Shown: positions 8,548-17,059, counted from the first letter of the stretch. The stretch: 64,000 nt of DNA from Chitinophagaceae bacterium (GCA_947447825.1 CANFLL010000005.1:1-64000), one strand, 5' to 3'. Notes: a model not told the origin generated them from the sequence alone. Numbers and translations: made by a program.

Positions 8548-9360
8548 ATGGAATTAAAGAATCGCATTGAAGCTATATGGAATGATAGGGCTTTGGCAAA
8601 AGAAGCAGATTACATAGAAACAATCCGCGAAGTGATTGAACAAGTAGATAAAGGGATTCTACGAACAGCGTCTCCATCAGAAAATGGTTGGGTAGTGAAT
8701 GAATGGGTAAAACAAGCCATCCTGTTGTATTTCGGCATTCAGCAAATGGAAACTTACACATTGCCTCCATTTGAGTTTTATGATAAAATGTTGTTGAAAA
8801 AAGATTATGCTTCCATTGGCGTTCGTGCAGTTCCACATGCTGTTGCTCGTTATGGTGCTTATTTGGCAAAAAACGTAGTGTTGATGCCTAGCTATGTAAA
8901 CATTGGTGCTTATGTGGGCGAAGGAACAATGGTTGACACTTGGGCTACTGTGGGTAGTTGTGCCCAGATTGGTAAACACGTTCATCTTAGTGGTGGTGTA
9001 GGTATTGGTGGCGTTCTTGAACCATTGCAAGCTAGTCCTGTTATTATTGAAGACGGTTGTTTTTTGGGTAGCAGAAGCATTGTAGTAGAGGGAGTTATTG
9101 TAGAAAAAGAAGCGGTATTAGGAGCCAATGTAGTATTAACTCAATCTACTAAAATTATTGATGTAAGTGGTGCTGAACCGATTGAGTACAAAGGGCGTGT
9201 TCCTGCAAGAAGTGTGGTTATTCCTGGCACTTATGCTAAGAAGTTTCCTGCTGGAGAATATCATGTAAACTGTGCTTTAATTATTGGTACTCGTAAACCT
9301 AGTACTGATTTGAAAACAAGTTTGAACGATGCCCTTAGAGATTTTAATGTAAGCGTGTAG
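8548..9360 (+). CDS. dapD: 2,3,4,5-tetrahydropyridine-2,6-dicarboxylate N-succinyltransferase
   Basis: The 270-residue enzyme transfers a succinyl group from succinyl-CoA to tetrahydrodipicolinate in the succinylase branch of lysine and meso-diaminopimelate synthesis. It has the N-terminal helical domain, then a left-handed beta helix of hexapeptide repeats (about 100-230: NVVLMPSYVNIGAYVGEGTMVDTWATVGSCAQIGKHVHLSGG) with GVLEPLQASPVIIEDGCFLGSRSIVVEG. These are hallmark DapD segments, and the length fits the family. It stands alone with divergent tsaC upstream and the EamA exporter 84 bp downstream. An inverted repeat (9366-9434) lies just past the stop. Confidence 0.95.
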   Translation: MELKNRIEAIWNDRALAKEADYIETIREVIEQVDKGILRTASPSENGWVVNEWVKQAILLYFGIQQMETYTLPPFEFYDKMLLKKDYASIGVRAVPHAVARYGAYLAKNVVLMPSYVNIGAYVGEGTMVDTWATVGSCAQIGKHVHLSGGVGIGGVLEPLQASPVIIEDGCFLGSRSIVVEGVIVEKEAVLGANVVLTQSTKIIDVSGAEPIEYKGRVPARSVVIPGTYAKKFPAGEYHVNCALIIGTRKPSTDLKTSLNDALRDFNVSV

Positions 9361-9365
9361 AGACT

Positions 9366-9434
9366 AGTCGAAAGTTGATAGTCAAAAGTTATAGACCAGA
9401 CTGACTTTCGACTCTTGACTTTCAACTTTCGACT
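9366..9434. repeat. imperfect inverted repeat of AGTCGAAAGTTGA type
   Basis: The left arm starts AGTCGAAAGTTGATAGTC and the right arm in reverse complement starts AGTCGAAAGTTGAAAGTC; about 24 of the first 28 positions agree. It fills the space between the dapD stop and the EamA start and could form a large hairpin in the transcript. A related fragment (AAGTTGATAG...AAGTAGAAAG) occurs near 15469-15491. It may be a dispersed repeat rather than a terminator, since no T-run follows. Confidence 0.6.
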
Positions 9435-9444
9435 AAAAAGATTC

Positions 9445-10371
9445 ATGAATAAAAAATTAAACTTAGCTGGTTTTGGTATCGCCCTTTTCGGGGCGATACT
9501 TTTTTCTACAAAAGCAATTTTTGTAAAGCTGGCTTTTCATGCCACCCACACAGATGCCATCACGCTGTTGGGGTTGCGTATGCTTTTTTCCTTCCCTTTT
9601 TATGTGGTGATTGCGGTAGTTTCTTCCAGAAAAGAAGGTGCTGTTAGCATTACTCCAAAGCAGTGGTTCTATATTGGGTTGATGGGGCTGTTTGGCTATT
9701 ATATTAGTAGTCTATTCGATTTTATTGGTTTGCAATACATCACCGCAGGGCTTGAAAGACTAATACTTTTTCTATATCCTACATTTTCTGTATTAATTAA
9801 TACCCTCATTTTTAAAATAAAACTAAACCGCACGCAGATTATTGCTTTGTTGCTTACTTATTTAGGTATAGGTCTTGCCTATTATGGTGAGTTTAAATTG
9901 GATACTAGTAACCCTAATTTCCTCTTCGGATCTTTGATGATTTTTCTGTGTAGCATTACCTATTCTTTTTATTTGGTAGGTACAGGCCGATTAGTAAACA
10001 AAGTAGGTTCCACCAGATACACCACTTATGCCATGCTGTTTGCAACCCTTGGCATCTTTACACATTATGCAATCAGTAAACCCTTAACTGGCTTTATTTT
10101 TACACCAATGCTTATCGGCTATGGATCAGCCTTAGCCATTATTGCCACCGTTATTCCTTCTTTCATGATTTCTTATGCCATGAAAAATATTGGCAGTAAC
10201 AATGTATCCATCATTACCAGTATTGGGCCTGTGAGTACTATTGTTCAGGCCCATTATATATTGGGAGAAAAGATTTTTACAGAACAGATAGCCGGCACTT
10301 TTCTAGTGGTTATTGGTGTTTTATTGATTGGATGGAAATCAAATTCAGACGAAACCATACCTAATAAGTGA
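9445..10371 (+). CDS. EamA/DMT-family transporter
   Basis: With the ATG at 9445 the protein is 308 residues; an in-frame start at 9415 lies inside the upstream inverted repeat and is unlikely. About ten transmembrane helices form two EamA halves, the first beginning LAGFGIALFGAILFSTKAIFVKLAF and the second at NFLFGSLMIFLCSITYSFYLVG. Such proteins export amino acids, nucleosides or drugs across the inner membrane; the substrate cannot be predicted. The last codons (Asn-Lys-stop) form the first unit of the 21-bp array at 10363, so the gene end has either been captured by or has seeded the repeat. A second EamA exporter at 39008 also has such an array downstream. Confidence 0.88.
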   Translation: MNKKLNLAGFGIALFGAILFSTKAIFVKLAFHATHTDAITLLGLRMLFSFPFYVVIAVVSSRKEGAVSITPKQWFYIGLMGLFGYYISSLFDFIGLQYITAGLERLILFLYPTFSVLINTLIFKIKLNRTQIIALLLTYLGIGLAYYGEFKLDTSNPNFLFGSLMIFLCSITYSFYLVGTGRLVNKVGSTRYTTYAMLFATLGIFTHYAISKPLTGFIFTPMLIGYGSALAIIATVIPSFMISYAMKNIGSNNVSIITSIGPVSTIVQAHYILGEKIFTEQIAGTFLVVIGVLLIGWKSNSDETIPNK

Positions 10372-10572
10372 TTTTTTTCTCCAAATAAGAGGTCTCTTAT
10401 TGCCAATAAGCTTTAGCTTATTCCAAATAAGAGGTCACTTATTGCCAATAAGAATAAGCTTATTCCGAATAAGAGGTCTCTTATTGCCAATAAGAATAAG
10501 CTTATTCCGAATAAGAGGTCTCTTATTGCCAATAAGAATAAGCTTATTACGAATAAGTGACCTCTTATTTTA
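10363..10572. repeat. 21-bp palindromic tandem array A (10 units)
   Basis: Ten units start exactly every 21 bp (10363, 10384, 10405 ... 10552). The template is AATAAG-N6-CTTATT-N3: fixed 6-bp inverted arms, a variable 6-bp core (AGGTCT, AATAAG, CTTTAG, AGGTCA, TGACCT) and a 3-bp joint (GCC or CCG, mostly alternating). The core TGACCT in the last unit is the reverse complement of AGGTCA. The first unit keeps only the left arm and contains the stop codon of the EamA gene. The array lies between two convergent genes. Because 21 is a multiple of 3 a reading frame runs through it, but nothing suggests translation. Confidence 0.92.
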
Positions 10573-10590
10573 CTGATTCAATTAGAAATT

Positions 10591-11157
10591 TTAAAAAGGG
10601 CAAACCGAAGAAGTTACTATCCCTTCCTTATCAGTAGAAAGTATGGCCGTGCCTTGGTTAAAAGTTACAATCCAGATGCTATCAAAGTCGTCATCAGGCC
10701 ATTTTAATTCCTGTTTCACCCCTAAAGCATTTACTATTGGGGCAATGGCTTTGTGTTCCCACACCACCAACACAGTTCCACTTTGTTTCATAATGGCACT
10801 TGCAAGTTTACTTGCATCCTTTTCTTCAAAGTTTGTATTGATAGAAAGATTGTATTTCACAGCAAAAGGAATGATGGTTTCAAACATGCGGCAATGCTTG
10901 GTTTCTTCACCCAAACCAAGCGCAGAAACGTACACATTGCTTGGAATGCCAAACTTTTTATAGAGTACATTGGGTAATTGAAGCGACCTGTTAAAACCAT
11001 CACAAGTAAGGTTATTGCCTTTTTTGGGTTTTTCGCCATGACGAATGAATACCACTTTTAGAGGAGCATTATCCATGGAAGATTGTGCAAACAGAACAGT
11101 ATTAATCCCAAGACTAAATACAAACATTGCCAGAATGAATAAAAGATTTCTTTTCAT
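10591..11157 (-). CDS. secreted histidine phosphatase superfamily protein
   Basis: The 188-residue protein has a signal peptide (about 1-25, ...TVLFAQ) and the catalytic RHG motif in VVFIRHGEK (near 36-44). The second catalytic His is in VVWEHK (near 133). This arrangement marks the branch-1 histidine phosphatase fold, shorter than phytases or phosphoglycerate mutases. It should act in the periplasm or outside the cell on an unknown phosphoester. It converges with the EamA gene across array A. Upstream on the minus strand lies a repeat-rich spacer with no partner gene. Confidence 0.82.
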   Translation of the reverse strand: MKRNLLFILAMFVFSLGINTVLFAQSSMDNAPLKVVFIRHGEKPKKGNNLTCDGFNRSLQLPNVLYKKFGIPSNVYVSALGLGEETKHCRMFETIIPFAVKYNLSINTNFEEKDASKLASAIMKQSGTVLVVWEHKAIAPIVNALGVKQELKWPDDDFDSIWIVTFNQGTAILSTDKEGIVTSSVCPF

Positions 11158-11894
11158 TTCTCTTTTTGATTGAATAAAAATTAATCAACAAATCTATTAG
11201 CCGAATCAGAACGATGAAGCCTAATACTGGATGGTAACAAAAAGATAACATGCGGATGAAAGATTTTTACCACAAGGAACACAAGGAAAAAGCACAAGGC
11301 TCACTAAGGTTTTACAGTTAATCCTAGTGTCCTTTGTGAAAACCCTTGTGTTCTTTGTGGTAAAGTTTTCTCTAGTATCCTTTAGATGAAAGATTTTTAC
11401 CACAAGGAACACAAGGAAAAAGCACAAGGCTCACTAAGGTTTTTCAATATTTAATCGAAAGGATAATATTTCTTTTAAGTGATTGTCCATAAATAAATGC
11501 CACTTTTATACTCGCACCTTTGCGACCTTAAAGTAAAACGTGTTGCCTAAAATCAACAATCCCTTTGCGCCTTCTTTGCATTGTTACTTTGAGAACTTTG
11601 CGGTTATTTTTTACTTCTTAAAAGTGATGCTTATTTCTTTTTAACTACCTACTCTTTTTATTCCTTGTTGAAACCCTTGTGTGCTTTGTGGTAAAGTTTT
11701 CTTTAGTATCCTTTAGATGAAAGTTTTTTACTACAAGGAACACAAAGAAAAAGTACAAGGCTGGCTAAGGTTTTACATTTAATCCTAGTGTCCTTTGTGA
11801 AAACCCTTGTGTGCCTTGTGGTAAAATATCCTTTGTGATTCCTTCTTTTTTACTATTCTTGCCAATTACTCAATCAGCATTAACTAGAAAAAAC
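11158..11894. other. repeat-rich divergent spacer
   Basis: About 740 bp separate the histidine phosphatase and yigZ. The spacer carries several copies, in both orientations, of a module with CCACAAGGAACACAAGG, CACAAGGCTCACTAAGG and TCCTAGTGTCCTTTGTG: about 11256-11375, 11386-11442 and 11690-11830. The 65-bp piece starting CCTTTAGATGAAAG is directly repeated. A weaker related piece (CTTTGCGCCTTCTTTGC) is near 11561. The internal words match those of the 165-bp elements, but the TAACTATTCAG ends are absent. Reading frames crossing it are repeat-derived. Confidence 0.7.
11256..11830. repeat. cluster of CCACAAGGAACACAAGG-type dispersed repeats
   Basis: Three repeat blocks share the words ACCACAAGGAACACAAGG, GGCTCACTAAGG and CTAGTGTCCTTTGTG. 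Within each block, facing copies (CCACAAGG... and ...CTTTGTGG) make the region palindromic. Blocks 1 and 2 are direct repeats about 130 bp apart, and block 3 starts about 310 bp further on. The middle section 11460-11680 contains only weak matches. Confidence 0.7.
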
Positions 11895-12488
11895 GTGTAT
11901 TTCTACTCAATAGACAAATCTTCTGTGGCAGAATATAAGGATAAGGGAAGCCGTTTTATTGCTTTTGCCTATCCTTTGAAGAATGCTGAAGATTTTAAAA
12001 AGATTTTATTAGGATTGAAAAAAGAACATCCTAAGGCGGTACACCATTGTTTTGCCTACAGGATTGGTACTGATGGAAATAATTTTAGGGTAAGCGATGA
12101 TAAAGAGCCTAGCGGTTCGGCAGGTAAACCAATACTTAATGCCATAGATAGCAGACAATTAACCAACGTATTGATAGTGGTAGTTAGATATTTTGGAGGA
12201 ACATTATTGGGTGTTCCTGGATTAATAAATGCATATAAATCTTCAGCAGCAATGGCTTTGCAACTGGTGCCTGCCATACAATACCCCATTGAGATAAACT
12301 ATCAATTACAATTTAATTACACCATGATGAATGAGGTAATGATGATTGTGAAACAATTTAACTGCTCAATATTGAAACAAGATAGTCAACTATTCAGCAT
12401 TTTAGAGATAGGCATCCCCAAAGCCAAGTTGAATGAAGCATTAAACAAACTAAAGGAATTGCATACAGTGGAAGTGAAGAAGATATGA
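11895..12488 (+). CDS. yigZ: YigZ/IMPACT-family protein
   Basis: From the GTG at 11895 the protein is 197 residues (MYFYSIDKSSVAEYKDKGSRFIAFAYP), which matches the usual family N-terminus. The frame is open back to a GTG at 11811, but that part is derived from the dispersed repeat. No ATG is available, and the upstream AGAAAAAAC is at best a weak ribosome binding site. The family core is clear: HPKAVHHCFAYRIG, SDDKEPSGSAGKPIL, VVVRYFGGTLLGVPGLI. The C-terminal part (about 125-197) is the DUF1949-type ferredoxin-like domain. Eukaryotic relatives modulate GCN1/GCN2 translation control; the bacterial role is unclear. It may be a cytoplasmic ribosome- or RNA-associated protein. Confidence 0.88.
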   Translation: MYFYSIDKSSVAEYKDKGSRFIAFAYPLKNAEDFKKILLGLKKEHPKAVHHCFAYRIGTDGNNFRVSDDKEPSGSAGKPILNAIDSRQLTNVLIVVVRYFGGTLLGVPGLINAYKSSAAMALQLVPAIQYPIEINYQLQFNYTMMNEVMMIVKQFNCSILKQDSQLFSILEIGIPKAKLNEALNKLKELHTVEVKKI

Positions 12489-12526
12489 AATTTGACAAAG
12501 CATAGAACTCATATTTTATAAATACG

Positions 12527-13285
12527 CTAGGCTTTTCCTGAAAGTTTATACACTAATATTCCAATAATTTCTTTCATGGTGCCTTCCCAATCAATCAAAA
12601 CAGTTAGAGAGGGTAGAAGGTATTGTTGAATGGTGTAAATTTTATTACAATAATAGAATACACTTGGAAATGGCACAACGTTTAAACCTGCCTTTTTAAA
12701 AACGCTCATTGCTCGTGGCAGGTGTGTAGCAGAACTAATTAATACAAAAGGGCCTTGAATGTGCAAAGAATCGAGGATTTGTTTAGAGAATATGGCATTT
12801 TCGTACGTGTTTCTCGATTTATTTTCTTTAATTATGTCTTTTGCAGGAACGCCCGATTTAAGTAATTCTTCTACTATGTAATCAGCTTCTCCTGGTTGCT
12901 TGTACACCAAATTTGCCGAACCACTAGTAATCAATATTTTTTTAATGATACCCTGACGATATAAAATGTTTGTTTGAATAAACCTATCTGCTGCCCCACT
13001 AAAATGCCCCACATTGTTTTTGTCATAGCCGGCCATGCCTCCCAATAAAATTCCTACTTCATATTGTTTGCCTGGCACTATGCCGCTGTCATTTACTTGT
13101 CTGGCTACTTCTATTTCGTTATGAAGATACTCGTTAGAAAAAATTAGTGTTATAGCTATTAAGGCAACAAGTAGTCTTTTCTTTATCTTTTCGTTTTTTG
13201 CAAATAGGTAAAAGATGAAAAGTACTAGGATCCAGTTGAAAGGCTGTACAAATAAAAAAAGAATCTTGCTTAGTATGAAAAACAT
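12527..13285 (-). CDS. YdcF/SanA-family membrane protein (DUF218)
   Basis: The 252-residue protein starts with two membrane helices (about 1-28 and 35-52), followed by a DUF218 domain. Recognisable elements are VGILLGGM, DRFIQTNILYRQGIIKKILITSGS, EADYIVEELLKSGVPAKDIIKENKSRNTYENA and the SSATHLPRAMSVFKKAGL segment near the end. ElyC, SanA and YdcF of this family influence envelope integrity and peptidoglycan precursor metabolism; no activity is established for this one. It lies convergent to yigZ with a 38-bp spacer and has no close partner on its own strand. Confidence 0.85.
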   Translation of the reverse strand: MFFILSKILFLFVQPFNWILVLFIFYLFAKNEKIKKRLLVALIAITLIFSNEYLHNEIEVARQVNDSGIVPGKQYEVGILLGGMAGYDKNNVGHFSGAADRFIQTNILYRQGIIKKILITSGSANLVYKQPGEADYIVEELLKSGVPAKDIIKENKSRNTYENAIFSKQILDSLHIQGPFVLISSATHLPRAMSVFKKAGLNVVPFPSVFYYCNKIYTIQQYLLPSLTVLIDWEGTMKEIIGILVYKLSGKA

Positions 13286-13681
13286 AAAAAGGTATTAGTG
13301 TAATTAAAAAATAAGTTGGAGGCAAAGTAAGCGAATATGATTAAATCTGTATCTCCAATCTACATTTAGGAAGGTTGTAAATGAGTGTAAGAGGCTCTTT
13401 TGAAAATGAATAGAAAAATCAATTCCAATATTGTGTTACAAACAGTAATTTATTTACACATAAAAGGAGGTCTTGAGGTTGTTAAAATATCTATTGTGCA
13501 TTAATTATTTTCATGAATGAAAACAACGAGCGAAAAACGTTTTCGGAAAAATTTATGAATTGAAACGTTATTACATGAATAATAAGTTAATAAATTGCAC
13601 GACATTACTCTACTTTATAAGTAGTTTTTAAAAGTTGGATATAACAAACAATTATATATCATTAACATTAAAAAGAAAATT
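13286..13681. other. 396-bp spacer upstream of the T9SS cargo gene
   Basis: No gene is supported here. Two small symmetric sites are visible in the second half: CGAAAA-acg-TTTTCG at 13531-13545 and CTACTT-tat-AAGTAG at 13610-13624. Either could be an operator or a transcript hairpin for the following gene, but neither has a known regulator. Confidence 0.5.
13531..13545. promoter_or_regulatory. operator-like inverted repeat
   Basis: CGAAAA and TTTTCG face each other across 3 bp, 137 bp upstream of the T9SS cargo gene. The nearby GAAACGTT (13562-13569) repeats part of the core. A binding protein is not identified. Confidence 0.3.
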
Positions 13682-15373
13682 ATGAAAAAAACGTTTACGC
13701 TTGTTGCTGCTCTTTGTGGCTTGATGGCTGCGAAAGCACAAACTGCCCTTACACCGGGTAACTTAGTTATTTACAGAGTGGGAGATGGTTCTGCTACTCT
13801 TGGCGCTACTGCAGCTCCTGTGTTTCTTGATGAACACACAATTAATGCGACTACCCTTTTCACAAAGTCAGCACCTTTGGCTCAGTCAATTGCTTTGCCA
13901 GCAAAAGGAACTGCTCCTGCTGGTAATTATTTGTTAACAGCTTATGGTAATGGGTCTACAGAAGGTTTTATTACTCGTTCAGTTGATGGTACTCACCTAG
14001 TTTTCTCTGGTTATAATTCTGCTACTGATAGTTCAAAAACTAAAGTTGCAAATTTATTAAATACCACTGCTCGTGTAATTGGTACTGTTGACCTAGCTGG
14101 AAACATAAACACCAGCACTGCAATTGCGGGTGTTCCGTATGCAACAAATAAAACTGGCTATGCACCTCGTAGTGTAATTTCTAAAGATGGTACAAGTTTC
14201 ATTTTTAACAGTAGCACAGGTGGTGTTTATTCAGCTAAATTAGGAGATACTGCATCTACTGCTGTTTCAGTTTACAACAAAACAAAACACCCTCAAGGAA
14301 GTCCTACTTCTCGTGAACTAGGTGTTTACAATGGTAAAATCTATTCTTCTTATCAGTCAACTTACATTGCACCAGGAAATACAACAACTTCTTCTGTAAC
14401 TTTTGCATCATTGGGTTCAATTGATTCACCTGATACCGCAATGACTATTTTACCTGGTATTGATACTGTTTATGCAAGTGCTCCTACTACCAAGTCATCT
14501 CCTTATCAGTTTGTATTATTGAATTTACCTAAAGGTGATGTATTGTACATAGCTGATGATGCTACAAGTGGTGCAATCACTGAAAGAGGAATTCAAAAAT
14601 ATTCTTTAGTATCTGGAACTTGGGTTTATAATGGTTCCATTTACGCTGCTGCTGCAAGAGGCTTAACAGGCTATAACAATGGTGATACAGTTGCTTTATT
14701 TGCAACTTCTACTAAGAAATTGTTTGGTGCATTAGATCTTACAGGTTGGAACACTAAAGTTTCTGGAGATTCAGCAGTTGTTTTAGATACTGCTTTACTT
14801 AACACACAATTTAGAGGTATTTCATTTGCACCTGGTGTTCCAACATTGGCTGTAACTTTAAAATCTGCTTTAACTGCTTCTGTAGTTAATGGTGCTGCTA
14901 TAGTTTCTTGGGCTACTGCTACCGAAGTAAACAACAAAAGCTTTGTTATTGAAAAAAGTTTAGATGGTAAAACTTTTGCTGCTATCAAAACTGTAAACGC
15001 TAATAACAAACCTTCTTCTTACTCTTTTGCTGATCCTAGTGCTTTAGCTGCGGTTCAATACTATCGTTTAAAGATTGTTAGTACAAATGGTAGTTACACT
15101 TACAGTTCAACTGCTACTATTACTAATAAAGTTGCTTTACATATTGGTGTTTCTCCAAACCCAGTTATTGGTAATGCTACTATTTCTCATGCTACTGCAA
15201 CTTCTGGTGCTTCATTAAAAATTACCAACATTGCTGGTAAAGTAGTTGCTTCTTACCCAGTTCAATTAGGTGCAACACAAACAAGTGTTGATGTTAGCTA
15301 CCTTTCTTCTGGTAACTATGTTGTTTCATACGTTAATGGTGGTTCAACTACAACTACTCAGTTTGTAAAATAA
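13682..15373 (+). CDS. secreted protein with T9SS type A sorting domain
   Basis: The 563-residue protein has a signal peptide (MKKTFTLVAALCGLMAAKAQ), a large Thr/Ser/Ala-rich domain of unknown fold (about 21-390), a fibronectin-type beta domain (about 395-470: ASVVNGAAIVSWATATEV ... FVIEKSLDGKTF ... YYRLKIV) and a C-terminal sorting domain (about 490-563: VSPNPVIGNATIS ... LKITNIAGKVV ... LSSGNYVVSYVNGG ... FVK). The sorting domain directs export through the type IX secretion system and anchoring at, or release from, the cell surface. A PorP/SprF family protein is at 59883. A strong terminator follows at 15400, so it is a single-gene transcript. The surface function is unknown. Confidence 0.88.
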   Translation: MKKTFTLVAALCGLMAAKAQTALTPGNLVIYRVGDGSATLGATAAPVFLDEHTINATTLFTKSAPLAQSIALPAKGTAPAGNYLLTAYGNGSTEGFITRSVDGTHLVFSGYNSATDSSKTKVANLLNTTARVIGTVDLAGNINTSTAIAGVPYATNKTGYAPRSVISKDGTSFIFNSSTGGVYSAKLGDTASTAVSVYNKTKHPQGSPTSRELGVYNGKIYSSYQSTYIAPGNTTTSSVTFASLGSIDSPDTAMTILPGIDTVYASAPTTKSSPYQFVLLNLPKGDVLYIADDATSGAITERGIQKYSLVSGTWVYNGSIYAAAARGLTGYNNGDTVALFATSTKKLFGALDLTGWNTKVSGDSAVVLDTALLNTQFRGISFAPGVPTLAVTLKSALTASVVNGAAIVSWATATEVNNKSFVIEKSLDGKTFAAIKTVNANNKPSSYSFADPSALAAVQYYRLKIVSTNGSYTYSSTATITNKVALHIGVSPNPVIGNATISHATATSGASLKITNIAGKVVASYPVQLGATQTSVDVSYLSSGNYVVSYVNGGSTTTTQFVK

Positions 15374-15399
15374 TATTTCAGTTAAATTCTTAATAAAGA

Positions 15400-15434
15400 G
15401 GGGGTGCTGCCATTTGGTAGCATCCCTTTTTGTT
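15400..15434 (+). terminator. Rho-independent terminator
   Basis: GGGTGCTGCC and GGTAGCATCCC form a stem with an ATTT loop, followed by TTTTTGTTT. It lies 27 bp past the stop of the T9SS cargo gene. Confidence 0.85.
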
Positions 15435-15721
15435 TAGGTAGGTTAATAATAATACCCGCCACTATAAGAAGTTGATAGTTATAAGTAGAAAGTGGTAAGT
15501 CAAAACGACACCAGTATTGAAGTTAAAGTTGCTCAATTTGTTTTTATCAGGTTGCTTATTGAACGCTTTTATGAAGAGAAGTTTGTTAGAAAATGGTGGC
15601 AAAGAATGCGTATTTACATGCTAGCAGGTTTTGTTTAGGTACGCATAGATTATGCTGCTTAAAAACTGTTTGGACTTGAATTCAAAGTGTAAAATTAAAA
15701 ACTTATAAGAAAGTTTTTGGT

Positions 15722-15764
15722 TCGAGCTGACAGTAAGGAAACATTATTCCTTACTGCCTACTCG
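15722..15764. repeat. perfect 10-bp inverted repeat with outer arms
   Basis: CAGTAAGGAA (15731-15740) and TTCCTTACTG (15747-15756) are perfect arms around a 6-nt loop. They are enclosed by TCGAG and CTCGA four bases further out. There is no T-run on either side, although it lies 22 bp past the stop of the DUF2911 gene. It may be a processing hairpin or a protein site. Confidence 0.6.
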
Positions 15765-15786
15765 ATTTGTGAACACGTGGGATGTA

Positions 15787-16566
15787 TTATAATTTTGATA
15801 ACAAATCTTCTGCTAAACGTTTGTAGTCTTCACTTCCTGCGGCAGTGGCCGTTTCCAATGTTTTTTTAGCACTTTCCTTAGCTCCTTCAACATTACCAAT
15901 TGAGGCTTCAATATTTGTTTTTAAATAATGAATGTAGTAAGCTTCAGGGTTATTTTGTAAGGCAATGTTCGCTTGTTCCAAAGCTTTGTTGTTATCATTT
16001 GCTAAAACATGATAAAAATAGGCTACTTGAAAATGTGGCTTTGTTTCGGAAGCTAATTGCAATTCATAGCTTTTATTTAATCTTTCAACAATCTTAGTTG
16101 AAACACCAAACTCCACCAATACGTTTGACCAGCCTAGTTGAATCGTGCAATTTTCATAACCTATTTGTTGCACATTAATGGTAAATGTTTCCTTGTTTGC
16201 CAAGTTTTCTTTAACAGGAACAGTAAGCCTCACTAAATCATCAACTTTGTTGTAAGTAGCAATTCCACCAATACCCTTGTTTAAAATTATTTCCCAAGTA
16301 TTAACACTAGGAATAGTGTATAAGGAATAGGTGCTTGCCTCAATAAATGTATTTCCAATGGTCACATTATCTGAAAAAGTAATCAGCGTTGCATTATTGG
16401 CACCCGTGCGCCACAACTTCCCACTAGGAGCAAGTATTGAATTGTTTCCAAATACAGTTCTTCCTCTAAGAGAGGGTCTTGAATAAACGATTGTTATTTT
16501 TCCTAACCCAAATTCTTGTATCAAAGTTTGTTTCGGACTAGCACTTGGTAAAGTGAAGATTGACAT
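15787..16566 (-). CDS. DUF2911 domain protein
   Basis: The 259-residue protein has the DUF2911 core at the N-terminus: SPKQTLIQEFGLGKITIVYSRPSLRGRTVFG, then LAPSGKLWRTGANNATLITFSDNVTIGN and YSLYTIPSVNTWEIILNK. The C-terminal 90 residues are helical and TPR-like (NNKALEQANIALQNNPEAYYIHYLKTNIEA). Related proteins normally carry a signal peptide; here the ORF starts directly at the domain (MSIFTLPSASPKQ), so it may be cytoplasmic or the signal may have been lost. No in-frame upstream start with a signal is visible. The function of the family is not established. Confidence 0.82.
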   Translation of the reverse strand: MSIFTLPSASPKQTLIQEFGLGKITIVYSRPSLRGRTVFGNNSILAPSGKLWRTGANNATLITFSDNVTIGNTFIEASTYSLYTIPSVNTWEIILNKGIGGIATYNKVDDLVRLTVPVKENLANKETFTINVQQIGYENCTIQLGWSNVLVEFGVSTKIVERLNKSYELQLASETKPHFQVAYFYHVLANDNNKALEQANIALQNNPEAYYIHYLKTNIEASIGNVEGAKESAKKTLETATAAGSEDYKRLAEDLLSKL

Positions 16567-16661
16567 GTTTTATTTACGTTTAGGACTGCAAAATAATGTA
16601 GTATCAATACTACAACAACCCCCTTGAATTAGGGATTGTTTAACTTTAATAATTGAAATTG

Positions 16662-16825
16662 TTTCTACTCAGGTGTATTTTAACCACAAGGAACACTAAG
16701 AATTTCACAAAAAAATAAAGATTGTAGGGTAAATACTTATTAAGAATTGATAAAGGCAAAAGTTAAACCTTTGTGTCCCTTGTTTTTCTCTATTGAACTT
16801 AGTGTTAAAGCTCATGAGTGGTAAC
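16662..16825. repeat. MITE-like 165-bp element, copy 3 (diverged)
   Basis: The left end is CTACTCAGGTGTATTTTAACC and the right end is CTCATGAGTGGTAAC; internal words are CCACAAGGAACACTAAG and CTTAGTG. The order and total length (about 164 bp) match copies 1 and 2, but identity is clearly lower. Confidence 0.55.
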
Positions 16826-16999
16826 TTGCAATTTCATCAAATTAAAGTTAGGATGCTTACAATGAAACAGGCTTTGATATATTATTTGTAGAAATCAAAA
16901 AAGAAGAACCATCAATTGTAGGATAAACTTTTATCTATAATTTAAAAAAGCCGTTTGAATAAAAGTTTATTAAGTGAATCAAAACAAGTCTTTTTACTG

Positions 17000-17059
17000 C
17001 TCTCTGATTTCTGATAGTACCTCAATGAGTTTTTTTTAGTAGTATCAGATTCCAGAGAG
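17000..17059. repeat. imperfect inverted repeat with 17-nt arms
   Basis: CTCTCTGATTTCTGATA (17000-17016) and TATCAGATTCCAGAGAG (17043-17059) pair with two mismatches. Each arm is followed by a similar segment (CCTCAATGAG-T8 and GCTTCAATGG-T7), so the unit also reads as a partial direct repeat. Transcribed, it could act as a weak terminator. Confidence 0.45.

Larger units (their letters stand above)
15374..15786. other. 413-bp convergent spacer
   Basis: Apart from the terminator at 15400-15434 and the inverted repeat at 15722-15764, this spacer holds a fragment of the AGTTGATAG...AGTAGAAAG repeat (about 15469-15491). No coding sequence is supported. Confidence 0.6.

Noticed and set aside
10328..10576. 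82-residue frame through array A
   Set aside because: It overlaps the EamA gene in another frame and reads the 21-bp units; it exists because 21 is a multiple of 3.
11221..11427. 68-residue minus-strand frame in the repeat cluster
   Set aside because: It translates the CCACAAGG-type repeat in both copies and has no independent support.
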